DNA of 33,412 nt, from positions 1 through 33,412 of the forward strand of contig JAKSQD010000022.1 of assembly GCA_024404315.1 (NCBI GenBank), written 5' to 3'. A model generated the notes under the pieces. The model saw nothing but the letters and a program-made list of their open reading frames with translations. It was not told the origin of the DNA and ran no database searches. Of this stretch, positions 23,896 through 31,261 are shown piece after piece; the first letter of the stretch is position 1; every line of letters starts with the position of its first letter. The DNA comes from Oscillospiraceae bacterium (GTDB taxonomy: Bacteria; Bacillota; Clostridia; Oscillospirales; Oscillospiraceae). The translations under genes were made by a program, and so were the position numbers.

Positions 23896-23924
23896 TTGAT
23901 TTTTTCTCCTCAATATCATATAAT
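23896..23924 (+). promoter_or_regulatory. promoter of the structured RNA
   Basis: TTGATT (23896-23901) and a perfect TATAAT (23919-23924) with a 17-bp spacer. Transcription would begin near 23931, right at the first hairpin of the RNA. Confidence 0.7.
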
Positions 23925-23930
23925 ATACTC

Positions 23931-24190
23931 AAGAACAGAGATGTTCTCGGTGATGAGAGCACCGAAAAAAGTTGAGCTGCATGTGGAGCAGGGTAATTTT
24001 CCACACCCTTCGGTATTTTAACTGGATACCACGCTTGGCAGCGAAGATGAACGCTGTAGTCCACACGGAGGACTTAACGATTTCCGTACCTTTTTGACAT
24101 CTTAACTGGATGTCACGGCTGGCAACCAGCAGAAAACTCTCAAACGAAAAGAATTTAGGGGAAGGGACGGCGATTCTCTTCCCCTTTTTT
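23931..24190 (+). ncRNA. tandem structured RNA upstream of the PBECR4-like gene
   Basis: About 260 nt run from the promoter to an intrinsic terminator. Hairpins in order are GAACA/TGTTC with GAGA loop (23933-23946) and TCGGTG/CACCGA (23947-23965). Module 1 has TGTGGA/TCCACA (23982-24005), GGTAT/ATACC with loop TTTAACTGG (24012-24030) and CGCT/AGCG (24032-24043). Module 2 has ACGGA/TCCGT (24065-24087), GACAT/ATGTC with loop CTTAACTGG (24096-24114) and GCTGG/CCAGC (24118-24130). The terminator is GGGGAAG/CTTCCCC plus T6 (24158-24190). The two modules are 84 nt apart. Their central stems differ by compensating changes while the loop is kept. This could be an RNA antitoxin, a riboswitch-like attenuator or a small RNA. 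Confidence 0.62.
24158..24190 (+). terminator. terminator between the structured RNA and the PBECR4-like gene
   Basis: GGGGAAG (24158-24164) and CTTCCCC (24178-24184) followed by six T. It ends 20 bases before the next ATG, so the gene would be expressed mainly by read-through. Confidence 0.85.
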
Positions 24191-24210
24191 CTTGAAAGAG
24201 CAGGGTATAT

Positions 24211-24849
24211 ATGGCGACGAAACAAGAGAAGAAAGAAAAAATACGGCGTGAGATCATTGATGCGGCAAAAATCTATTCTCAGGACTTAGCCGGTAAAGCG
24301 TTCCTGTATGTGTACGGCGATGAGTATTTTGAGATACTGTTTAAAACCAATCGCTTTACTCACTTAACGGGAGTTAAATCCAATTTAAGTGCTGGACAAG
24401 TATATAATTACGCTAAAGAAGGGATTCTGACAACGAATCAGTTCTTTTTTGACCAAAAGCATCCATACGCTAACGCACGAAAAAAGCTGTCCTGTCTGAA
24501 AAGGCTGCCCGAATTGACCACAAATATGGTTTGCGTACTGAAAAATATGCAGACAGTGACGGTTACATACAAAATCGGCTTGACAAATCTGGAATTTACC
24601 TTGGGATTGACCGAAAACGTGGATAAACAGGGCAATAAGATTGATAATTTCTTTTTTCCAATGACGCTGCGGGTGAATGATAAGTCGGTGGATAGAAGTG
24701 CAGATGGGGAAATAGTCGATTTTATCTTTATGCGTGATGCGTCAAAGTCTACCTATACGGATTTGATTGTCGCTGACGCAGATAAAACGATACCCCATTG
24801 TGTCGCACATTTGATTGATTCTAAGTTCTATGAGGAGCAAATCAGATAA
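24211..24849 (+). CDS. PBECR4-like (barnase/EndoU/ColicinE5/RelE-superfamily) protein
   Basis: A 212-residue soluble protein. A basic N-terminal helix (KQEKKEKIRREIIDAAKIY) is followed by a segment resembling the PBECR4 domain: FKTNRFTHLTGVK (about 50-62), FFDQKHPYANARKKL (about 89-103), then a beta-rich half with TVTYKIGLTNLEFTLGL and FFFPMTLRV. PBECR domains are predicted RNases of phages and mobile elements, and candidate catalytic residues are His and Lys/Arg in these blocks. The family call is from memory of the pattern. It has only a weak ribosome binding site. No protein antitoxin gene adjoins it; the structured RNA lies directly upstream. Confidence 0.6.
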   Translation: MATKQEKKEKIRREIIDAAKIYSQDLAGKAFLYVYGDEYFEILFKTNRFTHLTGVKSNLSAGQVYNYAKEGILTTNQFFFDQKHPYANARKKLSCLKRLPELTTNMVCVLKNMQTVTVTYKIGLTNLEFTLGLTENVDKQGNKIDNFFFPMTLRVNDKSVDRSADGEIVDFIFMRDASKSTYTDLIVADADKTIPHCVAHLIDSKFYEEQIR

Positions 24850-24903
24850 AATCCTGCGTTTTATGAGGTATATCATTGATTAGTGGTTAAAGGAAGGAAT
24901 AAA

Positions 24904-25548
24904 ATGTATTGTTTACCTGAAATGGACAGCTCCATCGTCCAAAAACTGGTCAGCAATGAGCTGATTCGAGGCTTTCATCACCTGTTCAACACCAGTGATG
25001 CGGTCAATGTGCCAAATCCTGATAACGTGGAGATGTTTATTGAGTGTTCCGATACGCTCTATCAAATCTCCTTGGAGCATCCAGAGCTGGTGCAGGGCTT
25101 GACCGTCAAGCTGGGAATCATGCTCAAGGCTCTCAAGGACGCAGAATATGAGTATACGTTTGACGAATTTGGAGAGTTCCTGCTGTATGAGATGATTCGC
25201 AATATCGATGCGGATGTAGAGGATGGTCTGATATGGGAGTTAGGCGGAACGTGGTTTGACAGGCAGGAGCTTCGAGAGGAGCTTACGCAGTATTACGAGG
25301 ACTGCTATGCTGTCGATGAAGAACCAGAGGAGAAGAAACGTGACATGATCGAGCGGACGGTGGTTGCCGTGACCTGTTTCCCCAGACTGGCGGATGAGCT
25401 GAAAGGGAATACAGTTATGTCCTTCCTGTTTGGTGACACGGATTTCATGCTGTTCTATGACGAGAAATTTGACCGAGTGATTGACTTCATAAGGGAGGAC
25501 TGGGACTGCGGGTTCTCCGGCGGACAGATGCAGAAATATCCCCTTTGA
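24904..25548 (+). CDS. conserved right-end protein of unknown function, element 2 copy
   Basis: A 214-residue protein nearly identical to the one at 14615. Changes include SSIVQ for SPIIQ, TVKLG for TIKLG, NIDAD for NVDAD, ELTQ for ELSQ and RDMI for REMI. The ATG at 24904 has AAAGGAAGG upstream; an in-frame start 21 bases earlier has no such site. The upstream sequence is unrelated to that of copy 1, so the gene is probably co-transcribed with the PBECR4-like gene here. No known domain is recognised. Confidence 0.8.
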   Translation: MYCLPEMDSSIVQKLVSNELIRGFHHLFNTSDAVNVPNPDNVEMFIECSDTLYQISLEHPELVQGLTVKLGIMLKALKDAEYEYTFDEFGEFLLYEMIRNIDADVEDGLIWELGGTWFDRQELREELTQYYEDCYAVDEEPEEKKRDMIERTVVAVTCFPRLADELKGNTVMSFLFGDTDFMLFYDEKFDRVIDFIREDWDCGFSGGQMQKYPL

Positions 25549-25791
25549 GAGAAATATTCAGTCCTCTGAAAAAACTCCAAAAAGCAACAAAAAACCGCAT
25601 TTGAAGAAAAGTTCAAACGCAGATTAAAAATAGTATTTGGGAACATTTTGGGACGAATCGTGGGAACGAGTTGGGAACAAAGGGGACGAACAGGGGTAAA
25701 ATGGGAACGGACAAGGTTCTGATTTTATCACTTTTAAACAGGAAAACATCAAATAATACTGGCAAATACCCGATAAAACGTCTCCGGTCAT
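24904..25791 (+). repeat. 888-bp right-end repeat, copy 2
   Basis: Matches 14615-15502 over its full length, with scattered substitutions in the gene and none noticed in the 243 bp after it. It includes the GGGAAC boxes (15350 and following, plus 10289). In element 2 these boxes differ from the left-end GGAAAC type. Confidence 0.88.
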
Positions 25792-25842
25792 CTTGGTAAG
25801 GATGAGGTCAGCGGTCCGAATCCGCTTAGCAGCTCCATTAAA
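25792..25842 (+). repeat. attachment site copy 3 (right end of element 2)
   Basis: A 51-bp copy of the tRNA-Thr 3' half, from the anticodon loop to CCATTAAA. Similarity to copies 1 and 2 stops exactly where their terminator begins. It is either the ancestral tRNA end or the left end of element 3. Confidence 0.9.
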
Positions 25843-25878
25843 TCCACTTGATTCTTAATTGAATTGAGTGGATTTTTT
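25841..25878 (+). terminator. terminator after attachment copy 3
   Basis: AATCCACT (25841-25848) pairs with AGTGGATT (25867-25874), followed by a T run. It plays the same role as the AAGTTCTGAA terminator at the other two copies but has an unrelated sequence. Confidence 0.8.
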
Positions 25879-25929
25879 GTATTTCTGCAACTTTCTGATG
25901 GATTTAGCCCCTTTCGTCAACTTGACGAA

Positions 25930-26098
25930 CCGTGTTTCCACGGGAGGGACTCACACAGAAACTCACACCAACAAATGGAGCTGCACTCCCTCACCCCTAC
26001 CAGGGATGATAAGAAGGGAACATTTTAGGGTACGCAGCGTTTTACAGATACGTTTTTTCAAATCATGCGGCTTTCGCACTCACACATGACACTCACAC
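25930..26098. repeat. putative arm-type sites and hairpin, element 3 left end
   Basis: CCGTG-TTTC-CACGG hairpin (25930-25943), two pairs of ACTCACAC boxes (25949, 25961 and 26078, 26091) and one GGGAACATTTT box (26016-26026). The last ACTCACAC overlaps the integrase stop. GTGTGAG boxes, the same word on the other strand, also lie next to the element 1 integrase stop. No gene is seen between 25879 and 26092. Confidence 0.5.
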
Positions 26099-27367
26099 AG
26101 CGGACTGTTCTTCGGAACGGTCCTTTTTCTTTTTGCCGTCCTTTTTATCCTCCGGCTGCTCCTCCAATGCGTCACGGAACACCTGACTGGCTCGCCTCAT
26201 GCTCTCTTGATCGGAATGGGTATACATCCGAAGGGTCACGGACTTGTCGTAGTGTCCCAGCTTCTCGGAGATGCTGGCAATGTCCGCTCCGTGAGTAATG
26301 GCGATGCTGGCGAAGGTGTGACGCAGCTTATGAGGGTGGAAGTCCTCAATACCGTGGCGGTTGGAGAACTGCTTCATATACCGTGTCGGGCTGGTGGGGA
26401 ACATCGGCTCAGGACTGTCATCCTGCGTGAACACCCATTTGGACACGAATTTCTGCTCTCGATGAAACAGCTTTGCCAGATGTAGAATTTTGGGGTCGAT
26501 GTCGATGGTGCGGATGCGACGGCTCTTGGTGGTGGACACGTAGAGCCCCGTCTTCGGCGTGTAGTTGACCGTGCGGCGGATGGATACCGTATGCTTGTCA
26601 TAGTCGAAATCGTCCCACTGCAAGCCGCAGCACTCGCCACGGCGGATGCCAGTGTCAGCCATAATGCGGATGTAAAGCTGCCATTTCAGCGGTTCCTGAC
26701 TGAGACACTTGAAAATCTGACGAACCTCCTCCACGGTGTAGGCGGGAGTTTCCTCCTCGATCACCTCGTCCTTGCGGGGCTTGGGGCGGTCTACCTTGTC
26801 CATGGGGTTCTTTTCCACAACGTCCGTCTTGTACGCCATCTTGAAAAGGCTCATGAGGACAGTGTAGATTTTCGCTACAGTGCTGTGAGCCTTGCCGGTG
26901 TTCTGCACATTCAGAAGCAGCGTGATAATCTGTGCCGAGGTAACGTCGGGCATTTTGATGTTGCCGATGGCAGGGTAGATGTGGTTTTTCAGATTGCCCT
27001 GAAAGCTGGCGATGGTGTTGCCCGCACAGTGGACGGACATGGCGGGGATGAATACCTGTTCGCCGTACTGCTTGACCGTCATGATTTTGGCAGCTTCTTC
27101 CGCTTCTTTTGCCTTTTTCTCTGCTTCTTCGGTTCGGCTGAGGACTTCACCGGACCTGCATTGACGCTCAAACTCAGCTGCTACCTTTTTCAGTTCACGG
27201 TCAATGGCTTTCTGACTCCAACCATCGGGCGGATACCAGCGTTTGGTCAGGGTGGGGCGATCACGTTCAACGTGACAGCGGATTTCATAAAAGGTTTTTC
27301 CGGTTTTGGTGGTCTTCTTGCTGATAGATGCCAAATAATACAACTCCTTTTGGTTATGGCTCTTCAT
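26093..27367 (-). CDS. tyrosine recombinase/integrase of element 3
   Basis: A 424-residue integrase unrelated in detail to the other two. It has an N-terminal AP2-like arm-binding region (about 10-45), a Lys/Glu/Ala helix, a SAM-like core-binding domain (about 90-200) and a catalytic domain. Motifs include R in TGIRRGECCGL, K in TTKSRRIRTI, HKLRHTF, LGH and Y in RMYTHS. The basic C-terminus ends PEDKKDGKKKKDRSEEQSAV. The ATG at 27367 overlaps the end of the upstream regulator by 14 bases. Frames opening further upstream run through that regulator. It resembles Tn916/Lactococcus-phage type integrases. Its position beside attachment copy 3 suggests a tRNA-Thr target. Confidence 0.9.
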   Translation of the reverse strand: MKSHNQKELYYLASISKKTTKTGKTFYEIRCHVERDRPTLTKRWYPPDGWSQKAIDRELKKVAAEFERQCRSGEVLSRTEEAEKKAKEAEEAAKIMTVKQYGEQVFIPAMSVHCAGNTIASFQGNLKNHIYPAIGNIKMPDVTSAQIITLLLNVQNTGKAHSTVAKIYTVLMSLFKMAYKTDVVEKNPMDKVDRPKPRKDEVIEEETPAYTVEEVRQIFKCLSQEPLKWQLYIRIMADTGIRRGECCGLQWDDFDYDKHTVSIRRTVNYTPKTGLYVSTTKSRRIRTIDIDPKILHLAKLFHREQKFVSKWVFTQDDSPEPMFPTSPTRYMKQFSNRHGIEDFHPHKLRHTFASIAITHGADIASISEKLGHYDKSVTLRMYTHSDQESMRRASQVFRDALEEQPEDKKDGKKKKDRSEEQSAV

Positions 27368-27992
27368 CAGGCTCTGCAACATCCGACAGAAAATCGTCGG
27401 GGAACTCAAAGTTGTCGGGAAAATCGGGGTTCTGATACTCTGGAATCTTTGCAAGCTCCTCCAACCGCTCAATGGCGATTTCCTGTGCCCTTGCGTTCAG
27501 CTTGGCAAAGGCGATGCGGAGCTTTGCGTCACGGATTTCATATTCCTCCTGACGAAGTGCCTTTTCTGATTCTTGAATTTTGGTTTCGACCTCCAGCATT
27601 TCCTGAAAGGCTGCGGAGGTCTTGTCCAGAGGCATACCGAGGGCATTTAAAATACTGTCCAGAGCGGCAACGGATAATCCGCCGTTTTGCCCCTCTGCCT
27701 GCTGGATTTCGTGGACGGACAGACCGGATTTCGCAGCGAGTTCCTCCTGTGAAAAACCTTGATTCTGCCGTAAAAGGTTCAGAAGAGAGCCGGTATTCCA
27801 ACCAACGAGGTATTCTGGTGCGACATTCAGCACTTCTGCCAGCTTTTGCAGCTGATCCAGAGACGGCTCACGCTGTCCCTTTTCGTAGCGCATAATGGTG
27901 ACACCGGTTACGCCGATGGCTTTGCCTAACTCCTCCTGTGTCATGGGGATGGATTCTCTCGTTTCTTTAATACGTTCACCTAATGTGTTCAT
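27354..27992 (-). CDS. double-XRE transcriptional regulator, element 3
   Basis: A 212-residue protein with two helix-turn-helix domains in tandem: XRE-1 about residues 5-62 (MTQEELGKAIGVTGVTIMRY) and XRE-2 about 68-125 (FSQEELAAKSGLSVHEIQQ). A helical acidic tail ends PDEEP. Two recognition domains in one chain are unusual and could bridge neighbouring operators. It is divergent from the excisionase-like gene and overlaps the integrase gene, so it probably controls excision. Its minus-strand -10 is a good TATAAT (28010-28015) with only a weak -35. Confidence 0.88.
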   Translation of the reverse strand: MNTLGERIKETRESIPMTQEELGKAIGVTGVTIMRYEKGQREPSLDQLQKLAEVLNVAPEYLVGWNTGSLLNLLRQNQGFSQEELAAKSGLSVHEIQQAEGQNGGLSVAALDSILNALGMPLDKTSAAFQEMLEVETKIQESEKALRQEEYEIRDAKLRIAFAKLNARAQEIAIERLEELAKIPEYQNPDFPDNFEFPDDFLSDVAEPDEEP

Positions 27993-28058
27993 AATTTATC
28001 ACCCACGGGCATTATAACACAGACAAACCAAAAAGGAAAGAGGAAAATGAAAAAATTC

Positions 28059-28136
28059 TTGACAATAAACCAAAACGGTTATATAATACAGGCAACCGAA
28101 ACGGTAAGAGAACAACAAGAGAAATCCGAAATGGTT
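28059..28136 (+). promoter_or_regulatory. promoter and three operators for the element 3 excisionase operon
   Basis: TTGACA (28059-28064) and TATAAT (28082-28087) with a 17-bp spacer form a perfect promoter. Operators follow the palindrome AACCGAAACGGTT: AACCAAAACGGTT (28068-28080, in the spacer), AACCGAAACGGTA (28094-28106) and ATCCGAAATGGTT (28124-28136). A degenerate fourth copy lies near 28025. The double-XRE protein is the obvious candidate ligand. Confidence 0.78.
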
Positions 28137-28162
28137 AATCTGCAACAGAAGGAGGTGCATCT

Positions 28163-28345
28163 ATGACCAATTACAAGGATACTCCCTTTATGAAGATTCC
28201 CGATGCCTGTCGAGTGACCGGTCTTTCCCAGTATTATCTGAGAAACGGCTGCAAGGACGGCACGATTCCCCACATCAAGAGCGGGCGGGTCTACTTCATC
28301 AACGTCCCTAAGCTGCTGGAACAGCTCGGCGTGGCTGGACAGTAA
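28163..28345 (+). CDS. excisionase-like HTH protein, element 3
   Basis: A 60-residue protein with a MerR/excisionase-type fold: KIPDACRVTGLSQYYLRNGC, then a wing HIKSGRVYFINVPKLLEQLG. AAGGAGG precedes the ATG. It is driven by the strong operator-controlled promoter divergent from the regulator and integrase genes. It is predicted to promote excision once repression is lifted. In contrast to elements 1 and 2 it lies with the replication genes rather than between mob and integrase. Confidence 0.8.
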   Translation: MTNYKDTPFMKIPDACRVTGLSQYYLRNGCKDGTIPHIKSGRVYFINVPKLLEQLGVAGQ

Positions 28346-28507
28346 AGGCAACACCGCACAATAGTCGAATGTGCGTCTTGCTTGTCCTTTTACTCCCAAA
28401 TTTGCCGTTAAACCCTTGAAATACGTCAGTATTCCTGCGGCTTTCCCAACAAATTTGAAAGCAAAATTACTGCGCAATACACACATCCCTATTGTGCGGT
28501 GTTGCCT
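28346..28507. mobile_element. MITE-like element (162 bp)
   Basis: Perfect 19-bp terminal inverted repeats, AGGCAACACCGCACAATAG (28346-28364) and its complement (28489-28507), enclose about 124 bp with no gene. It starts one base after the excisionase stop codon. Clear target-site duplications are not visible beyond one or two A/T bases. Size and termini fit a non-autonomous transposon. Confidence 0.68.
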
Positions 28508-28512
28508 AAAAA

Positions 28513-28540
28513 GAGTCCTTACCCGGCAAGGCAAGGACTC
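28513..28540 (-). terminator. hairpin after the MITE-like element
   Basis: GAGTCCTT (28513-28520) pairs with AAGGACTC (28533-28540). Five A precede it, so it reads as an intrinsic terminator on the minus strand, although no minus-strand gene feeds it. It may also slow rightward transcription into the primase gene. Confidence 0.5.
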
Positions 28541-28640
28541 TCAATGACGACTCAATCAGCGGCTGCTGTGTGAATCATCTCGTAGCAAAGATAGTATAGC
28601 ACAAATGCCGCTGAAATAAAAGTGAAAAACAGGAGTTTTT

Positions 28641-31034
28641 ATGAATTTTTCAGCATTACCCAAAGAAATAAAAGAAAATGGCCTGTTCTGCTGCTGGCGG
28701 CTGGAATGTCGTGACGGCAAGCCCACGAAGGTTCCCTATAACCCTATGACGGGTGGTCGAGCACAGAGCAACGATGCGTCTACCTTCACCGATTTTCGCA
28801 CTGCTGTTTCCCGTATGGGGGAGTATTCCGGCTTGGGAATCGGCATCTTTAACGGTATTTGTGCCATTGATCTGGATGATTGCGTCTCTGACTCCGGCTA
28901 TTATAAGCCTGAAGCGGCGGAGATCGTGGAACTGATGCACAGCTATACTGAGCTCAGCCCCAGCGGAAAAGGTCTGCACATCCTCTTTCAGGCGGATGGT
29001 TTTCAGTATGACAAGGAAAAGTATTACATTATGAACCACGGGGCAGGAGCGGAAGCCTATGTTGCCGGTGCGACCCAGAAGTATGTGACCGTAACCGGAA
29101 AGGTTGAGTGTGACCTGCCCTTCGGAGATCGCAGTTCGGAATTGAAGGTTTTTCTGGAACGGTATATGAGGAGAAACACCCTCGACAAAACCCCCGACAC
29201 TGTTGGCAGAAATGGCGTAAATGGCAGAAATGATTTTTATGGCGTAAATTCCACGCTGGATGATGATGCTCTGCTGGAGAAAGCCTTTCATAGCCGCAGC
29301 GGTGCAGCCTTTCAGCAGCTTTGGAACGGGAATATCAGCGGTTATCAGTCCCAATCCGAGGCAGATATGGCTCTGTGCAGTCAGCTTGCCTTTTGGACAG
29401 GGCGAAATGCCGAGCAGATGGACAGGATCTTTCGGCGGTCCGGTCTGATGAGGGAGAAGTGGGACAGACCTCAGAGCGGCACGACCTACGGAGCGATTAC
29501 CATTCAGAACGCCATCCAAGGCTGTACCAGCGTCTATGAGCCGAAAAAAGGCAAAAACTCGATTCAGGCCGTACAAAAGCCTATGGAATTTCCACCGCTT
29601 TTGCCCTTAAAGCCAGAGAAAAACCAGCTTCCTGCCTTTCCTGTGGAGTGCTTGCCCCAAACGATCAGGGATTACGTTCAGGCGGTGTCGGTTCACAGTC
29701 AGACGGCGGTGGATATGGCGGCGGTCATCGCCTTGGGGACGCTGGCGGTGTGTACACAGGGAAAGTTTCTGGTGCAGGGGACTCCGGGGTATTTTGAACC
29801 ACTGAGTTTGTATGTGGTGGTCATCGCTTCTCCCGGTGAGCGGAAGTCAGGTGTCATGCGGGACATGACGCAGGTGATCTACCAATACGAACAGGAGTTC
29901 AACGAGGCGAGAGAACCGGCGATTCGCTCCTATAAGCAGAAACGGGAGGCATTACAGCGGAAAATCAATGGTTTGGAGCGGAAATTGGAGAACTCCGGCG
30001 GTCATGAGCTGGAAATGGAGCTGCAAGATCTGAAAAATCAGTTGGAGGATTTGCCAGAGGTCAACCTAGTCCGATTCTTCGCTGACGATTGCTCCAGCGA
30101 GGCATTGACCAGCCTTTTGGCGAACAATCACGGTAGATTTGCGGTGATTTCCACCGAGGGCGGCATTTTTGACATCATGGCGGGACGGTATTCCAGTAAA
30201 ACCAATATTGATGTGTGGCTCAAGGGTCACTGCGGCGATGCCATTCGGGTGGACAGACTGGGACGAGAAGCGGAGTACATCCCTCATCCCGCACTGTCCG
30301 CCATCCTGACCATTCAGCCCAGTGTTCTGGACGATATTATGTCCAACGACGCTATGAACGGGCGGGGACTGATTGCCCGGTTTCTCTACGCCTGTCCACA
30401 GTCCACCATCGGCAGGAGAGTGTTCACCGCTCCGCCCATCCCTGTGGAGATTTCCACAGCCTATCAGCGGCGAATCTATGAGCTGATGGACATTCAGACC
30501 GTGGACAGCCCCTTTATTCTGAACCTTTCCGCCAAGGCGACGGCGGTCATCTCCGACTATTTTCAGGAGCATGAGCGGTTTCTGGTTGGGGAGGGTCAGG
30601 CTATCTCTGACTGGGCGAGCAAATACATTGGAGCGGTGCTACGGATTGCAGGGTTGCTTCATGTGGCGGAGGACTCCGAAGAGCGGGAGATTTCGGGGGA
30701 GACCATGAGGCGAGCCATCCAAATCGGTGAATATTTTCTGGCACATTCCACCTATGCCTATTCCATGATGGGGACGGATTTGACCATCAAAAAGGCGGCG
30801 TTTGTGCTGGCAAAGCTCCGCAAGAACCGGACGCAGGAGATCAAACGCTCTGAGCTGCTGCGGATGTGCCGAGGGAAGTTCTTCAAGAAGGTGGAGGACA
30901 TCGTGCCCACGTTGGAGCTGTTGGAGAGCCACAACTATCTGAGGTTGGAGGAGCCGATGCGGACAACGCCGGGCAGACCTCCCGACTGGCGTGTGGTGGT
31001 GAATCCGGCGGTGTATCAGGAGGTGGCAGGATGA
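28641..31034 (+). CDS. primase-polymerase/DUF3987 replication protein, element 3
   Basis: A 797-residue replication protein. The N-terminal primase-polymerase-like domain (1-175) has catalytic-type D77-x-D79 (AIDLDD) and SGKGLHI (108-114). A linker with Asn-Gly-Val/Arg repeats (190-202) leads to a primase C-terminal helical domain (about 205-295). The DUF3987 helicase-like part (about 320-797) has P-loop-like ASPGERKSG (396-404), a coiled coil (about 420-475), STEGGIFD and a C-terminal winged helix. It would prime and unwind the excised element. AGGAG lies 6 bases before the ATG. The small Cys-rich gene overlaps its stop (ATGA). It is the intact counterpart of the eroded element 2 protein. 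Confidence 0.88.
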   Translation: MNFSALPKEIKENGLFCCWRLECRDGKPTKVPYNPMTGGRAQSNDASTFTDFRTAVSRMGEYSGLGIGIFNGICAIDLDDCVSDSGYYKPEAAEIVELMHSYTELSPSGKGLHILFQADGFQYDKEKYYIMNHGAGAEAYVAGATQKYVTVTGKVECDLPFGDRSSELKVFLERYMRRNTLDKTPDTVGRNGVNGRNDFYGVNSTLDDDALLEKAFHSRSGAAFQQLWNGNISGYQSQSEADMALCSQLAFWTGRNAEQMDRIFRRSGLMREKWDRPQSGTTYGAITIQNAIQGCTSVYEPKKGKNSIQAVQKPMEFPPLLPLKPEKNQLPAFPVECLPQTIRDYVQAVSVHSQTAVDMAAVIALGTLAVCTQGKFLVQGTPGYFEPLSLYVVVIASPGERKSGVMRDMTQVIYQYEQEFNEAREPAIRSYKQKREALQRKINGLERKLENSGGHELEMELQDLKNQLEDLPEVNLVRFFADDCSSEALTSLLANNHGRFAVISTEGGIFDIMAGRYSSKTNIDVWLKGHCGDAIRVDRLGREAEYIPHPALSAILTIQPSVLDDIMSNDAMNGRGLIARFLYACPQSTIGRRVFTAPPIPVEISTAYQRRIYELMDIQTVDSPFILNLSAKATAVISDYFQEHERFLVGEGQAISDWASKYIGAVLRIAGLLHVAEDSEEREISGETMRRAIQIGEYFLAHSTYAYSMMGTDLTIKKAAFVLAKLRKNRTQEIKRSELLRMCRGKFFKKVEDIVPTLELLESHNYLRLEEPMRTTPGRPPDWRVVVNPAVYQEVAG
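29205..29249 (+). repeat. 9-bp array inside the element 3 primase gene
   Basis: Five consecutive 9-bp units: GGCAGAAAT, GGCGTAAAT, GGCAGAAAT, GATTTTTAT, GGCGTAAAT. They encode the Asn-Gly-rich linker between the primase and helicase halves. The inverse array lies at 31245-31289. Confidence 0.7.
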
Positions 31035-31261
31035 ATCACTGTAAAGGCTGTTGGTGGGAGCATCGGGACTGCCTGTGCAATACCTGCCAGCGTGATAATT
31101 GGCATGACGGGGTTTCCTGTTGCCAGCAGATGAAGCAGCGGGGTGAGAGCTGCTGTGTGGCGGATTGCCCCAACTATCAGGCGGAGCCGTGGGACGTGAC
31201 CGCTCAGAACGCCGGGGCGGACTGGCTCAGGGAGCGTCTGAGGGATAAACGCCATTTATGA
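31031..31261 (+). CDS. small cysteine-rich protein
   Basis: A 76-residue protein with nine cysteines in its first half (CKGCWW, CLCNTC, SCCQQ, SCCVADC), a likely zinc- or metal-binding knot, followed by a helical tail DWLRERLRDKRHL. Its ATG overlaps the primase stop as ATGA, so it is probably translationally coupled. No family is recognised with confidence. A role in replication or as a small DNA-binding partner of the primase is inferred from coupling only. Its last codons overlap the downstream 9-bp array. Confidence 0.72.
   Translation: MNHCKGCWWEHRDCLCNTCQRDNWHDGVSCCQQMKQRGESCCVADCPNYQAEPWDVTAQNAGADWLRERLRDKRHL

Noticed and set aside
23929-24225. 98-codon minus-strand open frame across the structured RNA
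   Set aside because: The repeated modules show compensating changes in hairpin stems and have a plus-strand promoter and terminator. The frame has no ribosome binding site and looks low-complexity, so RNA is the better reading, though not proven.
29205-29249. Short regularly spaced repeats that could suggest a CRISPR array
   Set aside because: The units are 9 bp, contiguous, without spacers and in frame with a protein linker. No cas genes are present.
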